From: Omphalotus guepiniiformis | Taxonomy: Eukaryota > Basidiomycota > Agaricomycetes > Agaricales > Omphalotaceae | Direction: 5' to 3' | DNA: 64,000 nt | Assembly (NCBI GenBank): GCA_028554645.1 | Contig: JAQOOI010000074.1 | Span: forward strand, 248,001-312,000 | Shown here: positions 1 through 11,135 of the stretch, in pieces | Numbering within the stretch: the first letter of the stretch is position 1 | How the letters are laid out: each line of letters opens with the position of its first letter | Made by a program: the position numbers and the translations under genes | The notes under the pieces: generated by a model | Databases searched by the model: none | What the model saw: only the letters and a program-made list of their open reading frames with translations | What the model was told of the DNA's origin: nothing

Positions 1-780
1 CAAGGTGGTTCGGGGGTTCCCATTGCTAGTCCCCCGCCAAGTTCTACGTCAGGTTCAATTTCGCGGTCCAGTAGCTACTGGTCTGCGGTCGATGCAGCTC
101 TCATAGGCGTCCAAGGTTTGGAAATGAAGAGTAGAAGACGCCCGTCGAGTTTTGCTTCAAGTTTACAGTCTGGCACCTCCTTGTCCGCGGCTGATGCGGC
201 TCTTGTAGGCGCCCAAGACTCCGAAGGGAAGATTGGAAGACGCCCGTTGAGTTTTGCTTCAGGTTCAAGCTTCCGGTCTAATGCTATGGGCGACGCAACC
301 CTCGTAGATGCTGAAGGAGCGGGGATCGCCGGCGTGGGCACTTTCTCTGCTGCCTCCAGCAGTCGTATGGAAGCCTTTGAGTGGTCTCACAGCGAGGAAA
401 CGAAGCCAAGTGACAGACCTGAAAAGTCTTTTCCCCCTATGGCCGACGAGAGTCTGATTGAGCTAGAGCTGGCATCAGTACCAATGATGAAGTTGACACC
501 GCAGACATCAAGGCAAGACAAAAGGACGAGCACACTCTCTACAAATACGCCGAAGAAGTCTATGTTTCCGATCCTCAGTAGGATTCCCAGTCTGTCGGCG
601 AAATTTTCATTAGTACCGGAGTCTTCATCGAGGAAGTCTTTATCTTCTATACGAACTTCCAGCACAGTGCCTACCACGGAGTGTAAGGAGAAGCTGCTGC
701 CGCCACAATCGAAAAAGGTCGGCATTTCAGGGTTCAAACCTGTGTTACCTTTGCGCGTTATCAAGAAGAGTAAGCAGTAG
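1..780 (+). CDS. Ser-rich repeat protein, C-terminal part only
   Basis: The reading frame is open from the first base of the window to the TAG at 778-780, so the gene starts upstream and only about the last 259 residues are visible. I do not recognise a catalytic domain. The protein is rich in Ser, Pro and basic residues and looks disordered. It contains a repeat with a 102-bp (34-residue) period: the segments starting at 133 and 235 both read R-R-P-(S/L)-S-F-A-S followed by an A/G-D-A-(A/T)-L-V-(G/D)-A stretch, and a third, more degenerate copy (SAVDAALIGVQ) precedes them. No signal peptide or membrane segment is visible in this part. Function unknown; a regulatory or scaffold tail is as far as composition allows. 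Confidence 0.6.
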   Translation, partial: QGGSGVPIASPPPSSTSGSISRSSSYWSAVDAALIGVQGLEMKSRRRPSSFASSLQSGTSLSAADAALVGAQDSEGKIGRRPLSFASGSSFRSNAMGDATLVDAEGAGIAGVGTFSAASSSRMEAFEWSHSEETKPSDRPEKSFPPMADESLIELELASVPMMKLTPQTSRQDKRTSTLSTNTPKKSMFPILSRIPSLSAKFSLVPESSSRKSLSSIRTSSTVPTTECKEKLLPPQSKKVGISGFKPVLPLRVIKKSKQ

Positions 781-1389
781 AATTTACATTACTAGTGCTG
801 TTTTGCATGGATTGTGGGATTATTCCGACCTAGCTTCAGCTCTTTATCGCTTTGTGTAGAACAACGCTCCGTTCTGTCTTGTTATGTTATGTTCGTTGTG
901 TCAATATCCAAAGTTCAGTATGTACTTTCAGAATTTCAGAATTGTCAAGATACCGCTGGCATAGAATATATAGATAAGATAACGTTTTGACGGAACAGAA
1001 TTTGAATCTGGACATCTGATCACAACAGCGGATCACTGCTATTTCTATTTGTTGGGTGAGCGTAAGCGAGCCCAATTGTAGAGGGGTGACCCAAAATCCG
1101 TTGCACAGCCACCGCGCGCGGCGCTACATTTCGACACAACACAAGTAAACACAGAGCTTTAATGTGCCGCAGCTGTAAGCAGATTTAAGAATGTAGAAAT
1201 AAATCAGTTTCTTTTCCTCTTTTCCCCTGAGAGTTCTGGGAAGAGGTTCCTTCCATTCAATAGTATCAATACAGCTTATTATTGTTTCAAAAAACTCAGA
1301 CAAAATCCTAAAAAAATCATGGTGAAGTTGTAGGTGATATTCTCACTCTGCTTTTTGGAGAATAAGTTGCTCAGCTCTCGTCAGTTGAA
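781..1389. other. Intergenic, 3' flank of the Ser-rich gene
   Basis: No supported coding region. It is AT-richer than its neighbours and probably contains the 3' UTR of the upstream gene. Confidence 0.5.
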
Positions 1390-2330
1390 GTGTCTCCTCT
1401 CTACTCCATTACTCATCAGAAGCCAAACAGTCATCTATCACTTTCAAAAGTTGGAAATTTTCAGACTTATCATTCTTTCACCAAATCTAGTATTACTCTG
1501 ACTCAAATCTTTTGTCAATCTAGAGGTAATCCAGAGCATAAGCTGTTTAGAGATGTGCTCCTTTGTCTGAGGGATCATGAACCTACCTCTGCTGGTTATC
1601 AGCAATGCAGAACTCACTCTAGGAAATATCTCTCTCCTGATGAACATTTCAAATTTGACAAAAGATCCTTTTGGCTGATGATGATAGAATCATGATTTCA
1701 AGGGATCTGTGGACTTATTATGATATTTAGTAGCTCTAAGTTAAAGCCCTAATGCTTGAATAAGCTGGTGAATGATGTAAGAGACTTTGTCAGGAAAGAT
1801 TGGTATATCTCTTCTGCAAATGCTCTGCATGAGCATCTATCTTCTGTAGTATAGCTGTAGATTGTGAAGGATACTAGATGGCAACATTACTTCACAACAA
1901 GCATTGTGCTGAGATTTGGTATAGGTCCTCCAATCTAGGCCTGGAAGAAGTTAATCTTCTTTGGATTCCCATTGCTTAACAGTTAAATGGAATACTAGAG
2001 GGTGACACTGAATTGAACATAACACAGCTAATAGAGCTAACACTGGCTTGGGCTATAACAATTCACAAGAATCAAGGTTTGACCTTAGACAAGGCAACTA
2101 TCTTTCTTGGTGAGGAGGAATTTGCTTTAGTTGAATTACCCTTTGTGGCCATGAGTGAAGACATTGAAAAGAATTGCCTTCCATGACTCATTTCTAGCTC
2201 ATTTGCAAAAAGTTAAGAAACCTCTTATGAGACAGGATGATGTTTAGATTTAAAGAGAGGAATTAAAGTTGGTACTTGATGATTATGGAGTTGACTTTGA
2301 CTTCAGTAGTGAATTAAATTTTTATGATAA
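1390..2330 (+). pseudogene. Decayed PIF1-like / Helitron helicase relic
   Basis: An AT-rich block with broken coding similarity to the PIF1-like DNA helicases that Agaricomycete Helitrons carry. The first part, around 1530-1660, reads like the region FRDVLLCLRD..., close to the family pattern FRD(V/I)LLRLRDGE. At 2039-2165 one frame reads LAWAITIHKNQGLTLDKA and then GEEEFALVELPFVAMS, which matches the C-terminal helicase motif (T-I-H-K-S-Q-G-L-T-L-D-K-A ... F-V-A-x-S-R). Between these pieces there are stops and frame changes, so no protein can be made. The base composition differs clearly from the adjacent kinase gene, consistent with an old inserted element. Helitron termini (5' TC, 3' CTRR hairpin) were not located. 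Either a fragment of a Helitron or a solitary PIF1-like gene copy. Confidence 0.6.
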
Positions 2331-2560
2331 TTAATGTCTTTAATGAGTATTTTTGCATACTAACTGGGTACATGCAAAAACAGTGAATTTTATCATAAAA
2401 TACGCTCAACCATATGCAGTAGGAGCCTAGCTCGTAATGCAAACCCTAGTAGTCATCTGTGGAGAAGATGAGCGACAACGTGCGCGCCAGCTGTGGCGGT
2501 ACTTACCAGTCTTTTCTTTCAACCCACAATATCACTCTGATTTGACCTTCTGTTCACTCG

Positions 2561-3841
2561 ATGCAACAAGCTTTATGGCCTTCCACGATACCAGTGACGC
2601 CTGCGAGCAGCCGGTCTCTCGGTGTTGGCGCCACGACTTCTTTGAGTGCGCCAGACGGATTTACTAGGCCACCGCCGCAGTCGAGAATACATGTCAAGCG
2701 CGTTACCTTGACCTCAAAGAAAAACTGGTGGATGGGTGCGTGGCTCTGCCTGTTCTATTAAATGGTCTTTAGCTGAAAAGAGGGTTATACAGTGCAGACA
2801 AATGACGAAGAGGACAACGCAGACTCCGTCGATTCAGATGAAACGGTTGTTGGCCCACTCTTTCACTATCATCACACAGAGCTTGGTCAATCCGAAATCA
2901 TACGCGATCCTAATTCATCATCACCACCGCCATCTCCACCCATTTATAACCCACCGCGCCACCCAACTGCGATATTTTCTTTCCCCACTCCGACCTCTTA
3001 CTCCGCACCACCTAATCCCACCGCAAATCTCGCTCCTTGTGCACACGGTTCTGCCTCTGAATTGTTTAAATGCATCGTGAAAAAGCCGGATGTAGTTCAG
3101 CTGGAGATCAATGGCGAAATGCAATCCAACGCGCCTGATGTCACTGTCCAGTTTTTAGCCGAGCTTCGGGTCTACACGACCGTTGCCAGCCACCGCAATA
3201 TCTGCGCATTCCTAGGCTCTCTAGAGAACGTTGGCATGGTCCTCGAGTACATCGATGGTCGGACGCTTTTTGATGTCATCTCGGTCAGACCCGAGCTCAC
3301 GCCAGCAAAAAAGATTGACTATCACAACCAGCTCTTGAATGGTCTAACGCACCTGCATTCTTACGGGCTCAGTCACGGCGACCTTTCGCTCCTCAATATA
3401 CAGGTGACAAATTCCTCTGACACAATAAAACTTTTGGACTTTGGTCGTTCTGTGTCCGCGGATTCGATATATACCTCACCGGAAGATGCACCTGCAGATC
3501 CTTTCGCTGCCTTGGCACAACGAACCTCACTACGATCCCCAATTCCACCCAGAAAGACAGAACAAATACATCCGGGTACACGCCCGTTCTGTGCTCCAGA
3601 GATTCTTCGTGGCGAGTGCCAGGACGCGTTATTAGCAGATGCCTACAGTTTCGGCATGATTCTGGTGTGTCTGGATAAATGCGAACATGTGGATGTGAAA
3701 CCTTGGGATCAGAGAAAGGATCTCCTTCCAAAAGACTTTTTCGAAGGATGTACGATCTTTGAGCATCGAGCCAGGGATTATCTTAGAAAATGGAATGCTT
3801 CAAGACGGAGACTGGTCAAAGAGGACTTGTTTTCTTCCTAA
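2561..3841 (+). CDS. Protein kinase-like protein
   Basis: Model: 2561-2735 and 2793-3841 (57-nt intron), 407 residues. The second exon alone has no ATG, and the splice G|TG joins the two frames. The catalytic motifs are visible: catalytic loop SHGDLSLLN (HGD variant of HRD, with Asp and the metal-binding Asn), LLDFGRS (DFG), CAPEIL (APE) and ADAYSFG (helix F). Helix C may supply the Glu in AELRVY. There is no clear Gly-rich loop, and the ATP-binding lysine is not obvious around VKKPD, so an unusual N-lobe or low activity is possible. The first ~120 residues are Ser/Pro rich and look disordered. It belongs to the large group of divergent fungal kinase-like proteins; a substrate cannot be named. 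The immediate upstream neighbour is the helicase relic. Confidence 0.7.
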
Positions 3842-4665
3842 AATCGGCGTGTTGGGAATGAGATTTTGACTCCTTCATACCCGTTGCCATACCCGTTCTT
3901 ACTTTAGCCTCGGCTTCTGCAAACGCGCACTCAACGCTGCTTCCGAGTCCGTGCTGTGCTACGCCTCTTCTTAAACATCTATCCTGTACACCCTCTTTTT
4001 CGCTCTATATCTGTCAACTTAGCAGAGCTTTTGCTTTGCATCTGTCACTCGATTACTTGCAATTTCTGTATTATACCCAACATGAACATTATCTGTACAC
4101 TGTCGTAATGGAATGCTATGGTCTCTTCACGTATCAATTCCTGTGTGTCCGGATCCGATGTCATTGAAAATCCATATAGTCGCCAAAGCTGTTCCTGTCA
4201 TCATTTGTATAAGTTCGATGAGGTATCAATGAGGACAATTGACATGACGATCTGGCTTTCGCTCACCGACAAAGGGGAGATGACCACCTATTTCTCTGCT
4301 ATGTTTTTGTTGCTTTTAACATTCGGTTATGATTGTTGCAGGAAAGGATAGTCAAACATTGCAGACGAACGCGGCACGCGTCAAGGGCAGTCCTCAGTCA
4401 CGTGCTGAGAATGTGCTTTGGAAACGACACTGCGTTTCGTACACGACGGATCTTCAACTCAATATCTTCTGAGTACTGGGTCATACGTTCCTTTCTTGAA
4501 ACCTTGCGCAATGATTGTTACCCGCTGCATAATTTATAGCTCCAGCGTTTCATCAAAGCTGTTGTTCTACTCCACGGAGCTTTGCTGGGGTACATATATT
4601 TTCAGCATTCTCAACCCACTTCATCCAGGCAAACCGGTACCCACTGTAGCTGAATCAGTATCACG
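3842..4665. other. Intergenic
   Basis: Between the kinase 3' end and the first DUF6593 gene. Only short overlapping frames without family resemblance; it should contain the promoter of the DUF6593 gene. Confidence 0.45.
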
Positions 4666-5419
4666 ATGAGTGCGCAAGGAGCTGTCGCATATGTTTCACT
4701 AGTTTAACTTCTGTTACAGGCACCGTCTTCGAGCAACAAGCATCCACTATTCTCGATTTTAATCTCGAGGAGGGTCACCAGTCCTATACCATCTCAAACA
4801 GCATGACAGGAGATGTGCTCTACGAAGTCGATCGACACGCAGACTCCACTATGACTATCTTCAGACGTCCAGGGCAAAATATACCATTCGCAGTGTACGA
4901 GCGACGTGAGATCCTATCGGACAAGATAACTTTCTCTGGTGGAGATTCAAAGTTGTTGAAAGACTGGCTGAATATCAAAAAATCGTCTTTAGTGTAAGTC
5001 GTATCTAATTCCGATATGGAATAATTCTAATCCTACATAGGGCAACACTGAAGGAAAAAGGGAAAGAGTACACATGGATGAAGCCCAACAACGGGCCAAT
5101 AAATGTATGTAGAGCACAAGTGTCTCTGGATTCGCGTTCACTCATCCTGACAAATCAGCTTATCTCCTCTGACACCAACAAACGCATTGCGTGCTTCCGA
5201 CTCAAACAGAGTCCAGTCATTGGTGGTACAGTCGAGAATATCTCTCAGCCATATCTTATCATGCAACCTGAAGCCGAAGAAATCATGGATGCTGTGGTCG
5301 TTGCTGCTGTAGTACTGCAGCAACACGATCGATGGGTAAGGAGAAATGATGAGTGGTCGGCTAGTAAGGCTGGCGCTGCTGGTAGGACTGGTATGATTGG
5401 AGCTGTCTTTGCTTATTAG
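4666..5419 (+). CDS. DUF6593 protein, copy A
   Basis: Model: 4666-4669, 4720-4993, 5041-5104, 5159-5419; 200 residues. The first coding exon is only ATGA, and the intron begins with the GT of ATGAGT. The same arrangement occurs in the paralogue 7 kb downstream and gives the matching start M-S-T-(V/A)-F-E-Q-Q in both, which is why I chose it. The protein follows the basidiomycete DUF6593 pattern: a beta-rich part with ISNSMTGDVLYEVD, then TIFRRPGQ, KEYTWMKPN, RIACFR and a C-terminal hydrophobic strand ending before a basic/aromatic segment (RWVRRNDEW). Family function is not established; the fold resembles tubby/scramblase-like beta barrels, which is an inference. No signal peptide. Confidence 0.75.
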
Positions 5420-5597
5420 ACATTGAAGAGTACCTCAAATGAGTGTTAATATTTAATTATGTTGTTGACCATTCTGACTCGAGTCTGAAAGAGCAATACA
5501 ATTGTTTTCAATTCATAGACTAAGGAAAGATACACGAGATGTCCGAGGCATTGTTAGGAAATACATTTGAGTAAAGGCATAATCCAGTTCGAGGTAA

Positions 5598-8500
5598 TCA
5601 CCGAGCAAAATGAATATCAATCGCCCTATGATTACAAAGGAGATTCACAAAGAAAATCACTGTACAGAAAATCATGAAGCAATGCATCGCTAAATAGAGT
5701 TGCCTTCGAAGCAAGGCAAGGCCGGCGCCGCCACCCTCGAAAGGTATGTTCAAGTTAGTTCCTGTTGCAGTGGTCATGGCAAACTGGGAAGACGAGGTTA
5801 CAACCCATTCTTTCCCAAGGTCTCGGGATGAGGTTGCAGGAGAGGAGGTTACAAACCATTCGTTCCTAAAGTCTCGGGATGAGGTTGCAGGAGAGGAGGT
5901 TACAAGCCATTTGTTCCCAAGGTCTCTGGATGAGGTTGCAGGAGAGGAGGTTACAAGCCATTTGTTCCCAAGGTCTCGGGATGAGGTTGCAGGAGAGGAG
6001 GTTACAAGCCATTCGTTCCCAAAGTCTCGGGATGAGGTTGCAGGAGGGGAGGTTACAAGCCATTCGTTCCCAAAGTCTCGGGATGAGGTTGCAGGAGGGG
6101 AGGTTACAAGCCATTCGTTCCCAAAGTCTCGGGATGAGATTGCAGGAGAGGAGAATGCAAGCCATTCGTTCCCAAAGTCTCGGGATGAGGTTGCAGGAGA
6201 GGTCTTCAGCAGTAGGTTAGCATATTGAGGAGACCCTAAAGTGTCTTCAAATGCTTCCGACTGGGTCACATCTGGGGAAGACCGCAAAAGCACCTGAGAG
6301 GTAAAGGCTATTTGAGTTGTGAATGAAGAGACTGGGCTTCGCAGCGAAGCTTCTTCACTTGAGCTGCACAATGTCACTGAGGGACCCTGATCAACTGGCG
6401 CAATTCCCTCCTCAATAACACCACGCGCCTCGGTGACAGGGGACGTGACCGGTAGTGGGAGTGTTGACTGAGACATGTCGCGGCAGACTCGAGACTCTGC
6501 TCGGGCGACTTCAGCCTCGGCACGACGGCCAGCACGCGAAAGATAATCCGACAGAGTGGACAAAGCCGAAGCGAGGGCAAGCCTGTCAGGCGGTTCTTCT
6601 CGGCGCCAGACAGCAATTGCCTCCCGCAATGTGGTGATGGCATCCTCTAAGCGATTCACCGACGTTTCATAACGATACGCAAGCTTCTGAAGGGCATGAG
6701 CTAGGTTGGAAGGGGAAAGTAGACCCTGTTTCTCTTGCTGGCGGTACAACTGCAGTAACTCCTCGAAACATTTGAGTGCATCCTCCTTACGATGGGGATA
6801 GCAATCGAGAATTTCGGAATATGCTTTGAAAATACTGGGAACTCTCGCCAAACCTGGACGCCCATTCGCATGAGTCGAGGAAATCTTTGAGTGATAATGT
6901 TCCATCACATCATCGCTAATGACCAGGAGCTTCGACTTGTCATTGATAGACTTGACGACTTGTACATGATCCCGAATCTTGAGCATGAAGTTGTCAATTA
7001 CACCTATATCGTCCACTTCTCCGGAGATTATTTTCTCGGATGCTTCTCGTATACCGTCCAGCCCTTGATTCACCTGAGACAAGAGAAGTGTTTCGACCAG
7101 ATCTTGAATCCCAAAGGAATTGTATGAACGGACAAAATATGAAGTGTCCTGTATATGCAGCGCGTAAACTGCGTCGCGAGTTATTGACTTCGCCCATTCG
7201 AAATGGCCTAGGCGCTTCAGCCGCTCAGAGATATCAGGAAAGTATTGCACGAAAGGGTTCCCATCGCTGGAGGATCCTTGCTGAGCGATATCGTTCGAAT
7301 CTGTGCTATTGCAGACGCACGCATATACATAGAGAGCTTGGAGGAAGTAACGCGAAAAGAACGTAGGCTGTGCTTGAGCTAGATCATGATAAGAAGAGAG
7401 AATATCTTCTACAAGTGACAACGGCAAGCTATGCCGCGCATAGATTGAAGACAAGCAGACAAACATGAGCTCAAATGCATGATCGTGTAACGCTGCTGCA
7501 ATGTGGTGTTCGGATTTGGGGAGGCGGGGAAAGATGCTGAGACTCTTCTTCGCTACGTGGTAAGCTTCCGACGGACGATCAAGAGATGACAAACATCGAG
7601 CATGATACAGAATACTTGACAAGCCATCCATCAAAATTGAGCTGTGTTCTTGAAGAGCCTTTGCATTAGCTTCCGCATCCATTAGAGGGTTGTCCGAAAA
7701 CGTCTGCGGTAACTCTGCTAATAGTGTTTCATAGATGCTCGTGCCCTCTTGAATAATGCTCAGGGCCTCGTCCAGTCGTTTGAGTTGACACAAAATACGG
7801 CCGTGAGTTAGCAGCGCTTGCGCGTACACAGCACGGAGGTCCAAGCCAGCATGAGAGTCTCGCATGCTACGGAAGCATGAGACAGCCTTCTCGCTAGCAA
7901 TGAAAGCCAGGTCGTACTCTTCCAGGTTCCCGTGCGCAAGTGCAAGATTTGTAAATGAATGCCCAAGATGAGGTAGGAATGCGTAAGAATTCCCAGAGAC
8001 CAGCGTTTTATAAAGATTGGTAATCCAGATATTGAAAGCCAGCGCTTGCTGCTGCATACCAAACGATCCAACTGCTATCGAGATTGTTTCCAAAGCTTGT
8101 ATCCCGTCTTGAATAGAGAGATCATCTGGATAGTTCTGGATTTGTTGCAATAAACGGAGACTTAGATAGGTCGTGTCTGTTATTTCTATTCTTGCTGGAT
8201 ACACAGGTTTGAGAGGAAGCTTATGGGCTTCATTAGGTTCCTCCGCGCGAAACGTGCGTACTGCGGCCAAGGATCCGAGAGACTCTACGATACGATTAAG
8301 TTGTAGGGCGAGATATTGCTGCTCGACCGAATCGTATTGGGCTCCCTTTCAAGCAGATCTCAATCACGGATCGACGTTATAGAAAACAGTAACACACCGC
8401 CAAGCGAGCATTCAAATCACCGACAGCCATGTGTCCATAATGGGTGTCGAGAAGCATACGATGGACGAGGGTTTCTATACGACTGAGGTGAACACGGGTC

Positions 8501-9142
8501 TCGGTACCATGGACCAGAAGAGCGTTCTCCGTTCGGATGGAGGTATGCTCGATACGTGCGGCTGAAAAAGCCTGACATCAAGAGGTTGATTCAATCAAGA
8601 GCCAGACTCTGCGAGATGGGGAGGAACTGACCGTAAATTTCGAGTAGCACAACATAACTAGTTCCCTGAGCCGTAAAAGGTCCGCTTCGATATCCTCGCG
8701 CTTGTACCAGACCATGGCCTTGACTTTGACCTGCGACAAATGCCTACCGGAGTTAGAGTCTGGAGCAAGGTTCTGACATAATTGAAGTACGCGGGACATT
8801 TCCCTAAGGTGCTTGTGAGCTTACGACTTGCAGTAGATTTTGATAACTCACGTCTTCACAAAATCCAGTGATTTTCTCAGAATCGGTGCACGTTTCTGAT
8901 GCTTCCTCCTCATCATTGCAAAGGCAGCGAAGCTCCTCAAGTGTGCTGTTGATATGGGCCAGTAATTCTTGCACTCCTTTCCAGTTCCGCGAGACCTAGC
9001 AACGTTCAAACATGAGATAGAAGTACAATAGTGCAACACTGCCTTGACGTACCTTAGATAGGGAGCTGCTTATCTTTTGAGCTATAGAGATTACTTCCTC
9101 GACCAGGTGCGCAATGGCGAGGACACTAGATATGGGCTCCAT
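5598..9142 (-). CDS. Large TPR protein with C-terminal 17-residue repeats
   Basis: Model (5' to 3'): 9142-9053, 8995-8852, 8811-8632, 8571-8398, 8345-5598; 1,111 residues, all junctions in frame. The N-terminus (MEPISSVLAIAHLVEE...) is helical and resembles the N-terminal helical domains that precede fungal NLR-like (STAND) proteins. Residues ~200-800 are helical repeats with TPR character (A-L-x-x-L-A/Y-x-x-x-G spacing, e.g. HSFTNLALAHGNLEEYDLA and LAYRYETSVNRLEDAI). I see no NB-ARC or NACHT Walker motifs, so this is not a complete NLR. Near the C-terminus come about eight copies of a 17-residue repeat (TSSPATSSRDFGNEWLV) and then a hydrophobic segment (LAMHCFMIFCTVIFFVNLL) that could anchor it in a membrane. 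Transcribed divergently from NKAP. Role unknown; protein-protein scaffolding is an inference. Confidence 0.7.
5796..6222 (-). repeat. 51-bp coding minisatellite in the TPR gene
   Basis: About eight tandem copies of a 51-bp unit encoding TSSPATSSRDFGNEWLV. Units differ by single bases (for example DFG/DLG, NEW/NKW), and neighbouring units are the most alike, as expected of array turnover. The 51-bp length keeps the frame whatever the copy number. Stops are absent in other frames too, which produces shadow frames on the opposite strand. Confidence 0.85.
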
Positions 9143-9665
9143 TTGTGAAACTGGCGTAGGCCAAGCTGAATGAGAAGTGACTTTATAGATCTTCTACCAG
9201 GGCTGTGTGGCCAGTAACTGCTAAGTTAGGTCAGTGTTGTCAGAATATAAGGTCTCCAGCAAGATATACAGAGGTGTTATACTACTTACGCATTGTAATC
9301 GCAGACAGAATAAGTGGCCCAAGTTCGGAGTGATGTCCTCATTGCCTACGAAGAATTCCTCAGGCCTTCATCCTATTTCGATATGTGCATCGTTCGATTT
9401 GATATCAATCTCGAAGACAGATATGTAGTGATGATTTGTGTTTCTAAAGATTAAAAGAGATGTGGAACGATAGGGCGCAAGAAGCCAGAAGAGATATGTA
9501 TAAGCTCATCGACATCCTCCATTGACAACTGACTTGTCACTCTTGTGCGACCCCTGACAGTGAAAGTCGCGACTTGGTCACGTGCTATGTTATCCCGCTG
9601 ACTCATCTCATTCGAATCGCTTTCGACAGAGTCACTCGGCACTGTCTCAAAAGCCAATTGAACCT
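9143..9665. promoter_or_regulatory. Divergent promoter, TPR gene and NKAP
   Basis: The 523 bp between the two start codons must serve both genes. No conserved element was recognised. Confidence 0.5.
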
Positions 9666-11135
9666 ATGGCAGTAGTTCATCCTTCTCGTATGGGATTAGT
9701 CCCTCAGGAACCTTCTTTGTCTTCTGACAAGAGGCGTCGGTCACCGTCGCCTCGCTCCTCACGCCAAAGTCCTACACCACGCCGCAGTCGAAGTGTGGAT
9801 CGAAGAGAACGGTATAGGACCGACAAAAACGACGACAAAAACAGGGACAGACGAAGACAGGAAAGTGATGGAGACCACGATCGAGGGAGGCGAGACCGTG
9901 ATGATAACGACAGGGAAAGGAATGGACAGGGGGATAATCGACGTGCAAGTCCAGAGTACGGTGACTATCGACGCTCTGCGCCGACTAAAGAGAAAGAGTC
10001 GGCTCCTTGGAGGCAACCTGAGAATATGTACCCGAAACGAAGAGGTCGGGAAGGCGACAGAGACTTGCCTCCGCATAATGACTATGAGAGCGGTCGAGGG
10101 GGCGGAGGTGCAGATTTTATGGACAGGTACGTCAAGGTGCTCTACGGTTGCATTATGCATGTACTGAATTCCGTTTATAGTCGCAGGATGCAACGTGAGA
10201 GCATGACTGTGAACGTTTGGCCTCCGTCTCCGAAAGCCCCAGCTCGAGAATTGTACGCTTTTGTATTATCAAAGAAACGACTGTGCATACATCTGACTAT
10301 CTACTTTAGATCACCTAAACGGAGCAAATCTAGCAAAAAATCAAAGCGCCGTCGGTCTACCTCAGTTGGCTCTGATTCGGCTGACGAGGAGAAGCGTAGG
10401 AAAGAAAGAAAGGAGAAAAAGCGGCGTAAGGAGAAAGAAAAGGAAGAAAGGAGAGCGAAGAAGCGCCGACGGTCCCGCAGCAGGCATAGGAGTGATGACG
10501 AGGATGACGACAGACGCCGAAAGAGACGAGCAGAAAGCAGTCCACTTCGAGACTCTCGTCGACGCAGTCCCAGTCCCAGGCGTAGTCGAAGCCCTTTACC
10601 GCCTGACGATGAGGACGAATGGGTTGTCAAATCACCGTTAGGCCCGGGCTCCATGACACCACCCCCAGTTCCCGACCACTCGCAGCGAGTTAATTCGCAG
10701 GCCGACAACCGAGATGTGGACTCGGACGATGAAGAAGAAGTCGGTCCTCAGCCAGTCTTCAAAATAAATGCATCACGAAAAGTGGACGAGAGGTCATATG
10801 GTGGTGCGCTTCTGCGTGGTGAAGGCTCTGCCATGGCTGCCTTCTTGCAAGATGGCACCGAATCGCGTATCCCACGTCGTGGTGAAATTGGTCTGACGTC
10901 TGATGAGATTGCGCAGTATGAGGATGTGGGATACGTGATGAGTGGCAGTCGACATCGCAGGATGAATGCCGTCCGTATGAGGAAGGAGAATCAAGTTATC
11001 AGTGCGGAGGAGAAGCGGGGGATTTTGAAGCTGCAGAAGGAAGAAAGGGAGAGGAGAGAGGCTATACTCAGAGAAGAGTTCAGTGAACTTGTGAAAGATA
11101 GTTTGAAGGGCGCCGAGAGACCCAAGGCGTCGTGA
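9666..11135 (+). CDS. NKAP: NKAP-like nuclear protein (SynMuv/NKAP C-terminal domain)
   Basis: Model: 9666-10126, 10181-10252, 10310-11135; 452 residues. The N-terminal two thirds is an RS/KR-rich low-complexity region (SRSPSP, RRRSRSRHR, KKSKRR) as in splicing-associated proteins. The last ~110 residues carry the conserved NKAP C-terminal domain: YGGALLRGEGSAMAAF, IPRRGEIGLTSDEI, YVMSGSRHRRMNAVR and RKENQVISAEEKR. Animal NKAP is a nuclear RNA-binding protein tied to spliceosomes, Notch/HDAC3 repression and NF-kB; in fungi the splicing role is the likely one (family knowledge). Both introns are multiples of three (54 and 57 nt) and free of stops in frame, so the unspliced RNA would encode a longer protein. 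Start ATG chosen because it heads the basic region; an in-frame non-ATG extension upstream was not used. Confidence 0.9.
   Translation: MAVVHPSRMGLVPQEPSLSSDKRRRSPSPRSSRQSPTPRRSRSVDRRERYRTDKNDDKNRDRRRQESDGDHDRGRRDRDDNDRERNGQGDNRRASPEYGDYRRSAPTKEKESAPWRQPENMYPKRRGREGDRDLPPHNDYESGRGGGGADFMDRYVKVLYGCIMHVLNSVYSRRMQRESMTVNVWPPSPKAPARELYAFVLSKKRLCIHLTIYFRSPKRSKSSKKSKRRRSTSVGSDSADEEKRRKERKEKKRRKEKEKEERRAKKRRRSRSRHRSDDEDDDRRRKRRAESSPLRDSRRRSPSPRRSRSPLPPDDEDEWVVKSPLGPGSMTPPPVPDHSQRVNSQADNRDVDSDDEEEVGPQPVFKINASRKVDERSYGGALLRGEGSAMAAFLQDGTESRIPRRGEIGLTSDEIAQYEDVGYVMSGSRHRRMNAVRMRKENQVISAEEKRGILKLQKEERERREAILREEFSELVKDSLKGAERPKAS

Noticed and set aside
5746..6228. 160-residue plus-strand frame and two other overlapping frames of repeats
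   Set aside because: They are antisense or frame-shifted shadows of the 51-bp minisatellite in the TPR gene; the unit happens to lack stops in several frames.
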